Shown here piece after piece: positions 60,991 to 64,000 of a stretch of 64,000 nucleotides of DNA (the stretch's first letter is position 1; each line of letters opens with the position of its first letter). The position numbers and the translations under genes are program-made. The notes beneath the pieces were generated by a model, which saw only the letters and a program-made list of their open reading frames with translations, ran no database searches and was not told the DNA's origin. The DNA comes from Gossypium raimondii (lineage: Eukaryota > Streptophyta > Magnoliopsida > Malvales > Malvaceae): NCBI RefSeq assembly GCF_025698545.1, contig NC_068570.1:58485924-58549923 (forward strand), read 5' to 3'.

Positions 60991-62814
60991 TCTAAATTTC
61001 TTTTTCAAAATATAACCCTGTTAAACAATAAATGTCATTTTTTAAACCGTGAATGTTAACTCTACTTAACATTTTAATAGTATAGAGACTAAATTTATCC
61101 ATTTATATAGGGATTAATTTGATCAAGCCACTATATATTTGGTTTGATTATACTAGACTTCCCAAAACTATGATCCATGTATTAGACGTCAAATTTTAAG
61201 GTAGTCTAATTTAGTCATTAGAATATCAATATTATACAAATCAAGTCATTCCACAAGTCTAGCCATAATAATGAGCATTAAATGTTAGCTTGAATATTAT
61301 ATGGATCATATTTAAAATATGTAGATCACATTTTAAATACGTATGTACTTATTATATTGACAACTTAAATCTTATAAGTTGAAAAGAAAAAAAACACATA
61401 ATTCTCCTCAATTTTAATTCACTTCATATCCAAATTTTCAATACAGTAAATATGGACGTGGGAGATTTTGGTCCTGATATTTTAAATAAGTTTCCTACAA
61501 CATAATTCTTAAATATATATAAATAAAACACACAAAAAAAGTAAATGGTAGAATAAAAGGAAGAGCTTCCAAGAAACTCATTCCATAAAGGGTCCACTTA
61601 TTGCTTAATTGGTTTCCAATCTTATTATCAAAATATTTGTCTCCCCTGATAGAATGAAAATTATATGTAGTAAACCCACCACTTACGTCGGGGTTTAATA
61701 AAACAATTTACATTATTTAACTAATTGTTTGCATTAAAATCTATTTAAAATTTATTACATATCAATTAATTAAAAATGATTAAATATTAATTTATTAGAA
61801 TCGGTGCATCCTGTTATTAACAAACACAACAAAAGAATGGTTACAGAGAAGGGAAGAGAGGATCTTCTGGAAAGAATAGAATTTGAACAATGTACATGTA
61901 TCAAAATACTACTAATAGGCAAAAAAGTGGTGACGCCGATGCCTGTGGGTGGCCTATTAAAAAATGTTCTTTTTCGTATTCTTCTCTTATAATGTATGTT
62001 GTTTTGGACATGTACAAATATTAGTGATGCCAAAAATATTAGCGTGGCTAGAAAAATATTTTTTTATATCCTGTAACCAATGATTGAGTGAAAGTGATAG
62101 GTGGGGATGCTAATGACAATGGTGTCACTTATCTTTACAGTAATGGCATCACCTATATTTATTATTTAAAATAGGTCATTTATATATATAATTTTAAAAG
62201 TGAGTCATTTTCGTAAATAATGTGAAATATTGGATAATTTTTTTATAAGAAAAAGCCATGGACTCCTCTCCAAAATTATTATGATTTGGTCCAAATATAT
62301 TCATGTTATTAGTTAAACTATGCATTGTAATAATTAATTAGAATAGTTAATCGTGTTAATATTTAGACTAATTATTGATATTATAAAAATAAAAATTTTA
62401 AATATGTCAAATTAAAGTATAGGGACCAAATATGATATCTTCTTTGTGTCATTTTAATTGAGGCTTAAGGATCTAAGAAACCTTTGAATTTTTTCAAAAA
62501 AAAAATAATTAAGCCCCTAAAAAATACAAACTTAGTGAAGCCCTCGCATGCTAAAAACATATCGATTAAGCCCTTTGACTAATTGAGTCATTAAAGTATC
62601 AATGCTACATCAACCAGGTCTTGCATTTGTTTAACAATCATCTTGGGCATTAAATGTTAGTTCGGATATGATGTGGAGTATATTTAAAATATGGTGATCA
62701 AATTTTAAACATGTACTTATGGAATGGACAACTTAAATCTAATACATTGAAAAAAGGAAAAAGAAAAAAGAAAACAATTCTCTTAAATTTTAATCACATT
62801 GTTTTATTAGTAAA
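60991..62814. other. AT-rich spacer with RLP-flank relics
   Basis: I see no gene. About 61,120-61,345 and 62,570-62,730 are copies of the block at 40,270-40,510. About 61,565-61,615 repeats the CTTCCAAGAAACTCATTCC promoter-flank block. About 61,665-61,720 repeats 28,645-28,700 (CCACCGCTTACGCCGGGGTTTAAT type). A short open frame at 61,804-61,992 has no recognisable domain. Confidence 0.5.
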
Positions 62815-62983
62815 GAGCAACAACTATATTCTGTGAAGAAACGCAAAGCACTACTTATAGAGCATGATAAAAGTTCCAATGTTAATGCATCATACGCCCA
62901 AAGATCAGTGCCAAGAGACCTTCCTTTCACAATAAGTTGAGTGAAGCACAACAATCTTTCTGAATGCTAATGTTCATTTACTA
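62815..62983 (+). pseudogene. RTEL1 exon 20 relic, cassette 5
   Basis: This segment matches the last part of RTEL1 exon 20 and the start of intron 20 (9,560-9,750), including [15 protein letters not shown]. Its donor is changed (CACAGTAAG to CACAATAAG). At about 62,983 it jumps to the equivalent of 11,255 in the RLP 3' flank, so exons 21-23 are missing. It is a remnant without function. Confidence 0.88.
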
Positions 62984-63193
62984 CTAGGCCTGGTGACAGC
63001 TAACATTTTCTACAAATCGAAATCAAACAAATTGAAATAGCAGTGAGACTAAGATGGATTGTGGGAGTTTTTATAATTCGTTACAAAAAAAGCACTTTAA
63101 ATCCATGTCTTAACACAGTTACTCCATGGCTTTTCAATCGACAGTTTTATACCCCTTGTAAACTTTTTTTTATCGAAAATTGCAATTGCTTTA

Positions 63194-64000
63194 CTACATG
63201 TTTCCGCTACAAAATTTTCTGGGGAAATTATCTACCACAAAATAGTAGCAGGACTCAATGGCCATTTGTATATAGTAAAACCATGCTTGCCTCCAATAAG
63301 GATTTATGTACAGCACAGCTGCGATACACAATAGCACCATCACATAACATGCGAAGAAGCTTGCATAGAAGGTATCCATATCAATGAAACCATGGTCTTC
63401 TGTGTCGCCAGCTGAAGCCTTCGGTGGTGTCAATGGTGTTGCGACCGGTGAACAATTCTTTCCCACCAATGACCCACAAAGAAAAGGATTCCCAACGTAG
63501 CTGCTTTCATCAAATGTTCCCAACTGTCCTATTCTGTCAGGTGTTTTTCCAGATAAATTGTTGTACGACACATTAAAGTATTGCAAGAAATGTAACACCG
63601 CAAACTCGACAGGAATGTTCCCTGTTAAATTGTTGTAGGAAAGATCTAGACTTTCCAGGTCCTTTAGGTTAGAAAACACTTGTGGGATCGGTCCGGTCAA
63701 ACTATTGCGAGAAAGGTTCAATGTAAAAAGCTTCATAATGTTTCTTGTTTCAAAACTAATCTCACCGGTAAGCTTGTTGCAGGAGAGATCAATTCCAGAC
63801 ATGTATTGAAGGATTCTTCTCCTATAATGGTAGGATCTGCTCTTTACTGTGTATTCTATTGGTACTTCAATGGACTTCGCGCTATCTATGTCATAACGAC
63901 TATAATAATACCAAATATATTCCTCGGTTACGTAGTTCATTGCAGAAACTTTTAAACAAGAAGGAATACCACCGGACAGATTGTTAAGAGAAAGATCAAT
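63194..64000 (-). CDS. RLP-D, 3' end of a receptor-like protein (continues past the window)
   Basis: The last-exon frame is open from the window edge to the stop at 63,194-63,196. It contains PSCLKVSAMNYV (the point where RLP-B has a stop), the island-side EYTVKSRS motif, four LRRs from YMSGIDLSCNKLTG onward, and an acidic juxtamembrane stretch (TEDHGFIDMD). The membrane segment ASFFACYVMVLLCIAAVLYI and a tail ending NFPRKFCSGNM follow. It differs from RLP-C at many positions and has an extra Pro in TPPKAS. It appears intact in the part seen. Upstream exons, and therefore overall integrity, are unknown. Confidence 0.85.
   Translation of the reverse strand: MDLSLNNLSGGIPSCLKVSAMNYVTEEYIWYYYSRYDIDSAKSIEVPIEYTVKSRSYHYRRRILQYMSGIDLSCNKLTGEISFETRNIMKLFTLNLSRNSLTGPIPQVFSNLKDLESLDLSYNNLTGNIPVEFAVLHFLQYFNVSYNNLSGKTPDRIGQLGTFDESSYVGNPFLCGSLVGKNCSPVATPLTPPKASAGDTEDHGFIDMDTFYASFFACYVMVLLCIAAVLYINPYWRQAWFYYIQMAIESCYYFVVDNFPRKFCSGNM

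Noticed and set aside
61804-61992. A 62-codon frame and its antisense at 61,770-62,033
   Set aside because: Short, no domain, and located in repeat-like spacer. Not enough to call a gene.

Overview
The window looks like nuclear DNA of a flowering plant, probably a eudicot. The reasons are AT-rich intergenic DNA, multi-exon genes with GT-AG introns, a plant receptor-like-protein (RLP) family and Tat/Ogre-type Ty3-gypsy retrotransposons. The retroelement coding relics and RLP sequences remind me most of cotton (Gossypium, Malvaceae). That assignment is from memory and unverified.

Bases 144-10,922 hold a complete 23-exon gene for the DNA helicase RTEL1. Its exons sum to 3,066 nt (1,021 codons plus stop) with every splice junction in phase. 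The rest of the window is built from repeated cassettes. Each cassette has the 3' end of RTEL1 on the + strand facing the 3' end of an RLP gene on the - strand. I count five. (1) Intact RTEL1 plus RLP-A, a decayed pseudogene lacking exons 1-7 (11,468-15,575). (2) A RTEL1 tail relic plus RLP-B, a full-length but disabled copy (16,441-24,649). (3) A RTEL1 relic carrying a 500-bp solo LTR, plus RLP-C, the only complete RLP open in all 12 exons (31,456-39,584). (4) A RTEL1 tail relic whose RLP is gone, with a retroelement between its 3' flank and an orphan promoter. (5) A RTEL1 exon-20 relic plus RLP-D, open to the window edge (63,194-64,000).

Two retrotransposon blocks sit in the right half. The first (43,123-51,520) is flanked by the 5-bp duplication GGGTG, and a paralogous empty site survives near 28,957. 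It has a forward LTR, a primer-binding site, leader repeats, a fragment of an ORF1-like gene, an LTR plus 3' end of a second element in reverse, and a truncated forward LTR. The second (52,131-60,459) has a truncated 5' LTR, decayed integrase-end fragments, a tandem-repeat array in the 3' untranslated part, a polypurine tract and a full 3' LTR. Smaller elements include a shared foldback repeat in RLP introns, a long-inverted-repeat element near 42 kb and a tRNA-Cys-like relic in RTEL1 intron 10.

The main biological story is birth and death of a receptor-gene cluster. A chunk of the neighbouring housekeeping gene was copied along with the RLP, leucine-rich repeats expanded and shrank as 69-bp units inside one exon, and copies were then lost by frameshift, deletion and retroelement-linked replacement. 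I found no CRISPR array, rRNA gene, prokaryote-style operon or intact transposon coding region.
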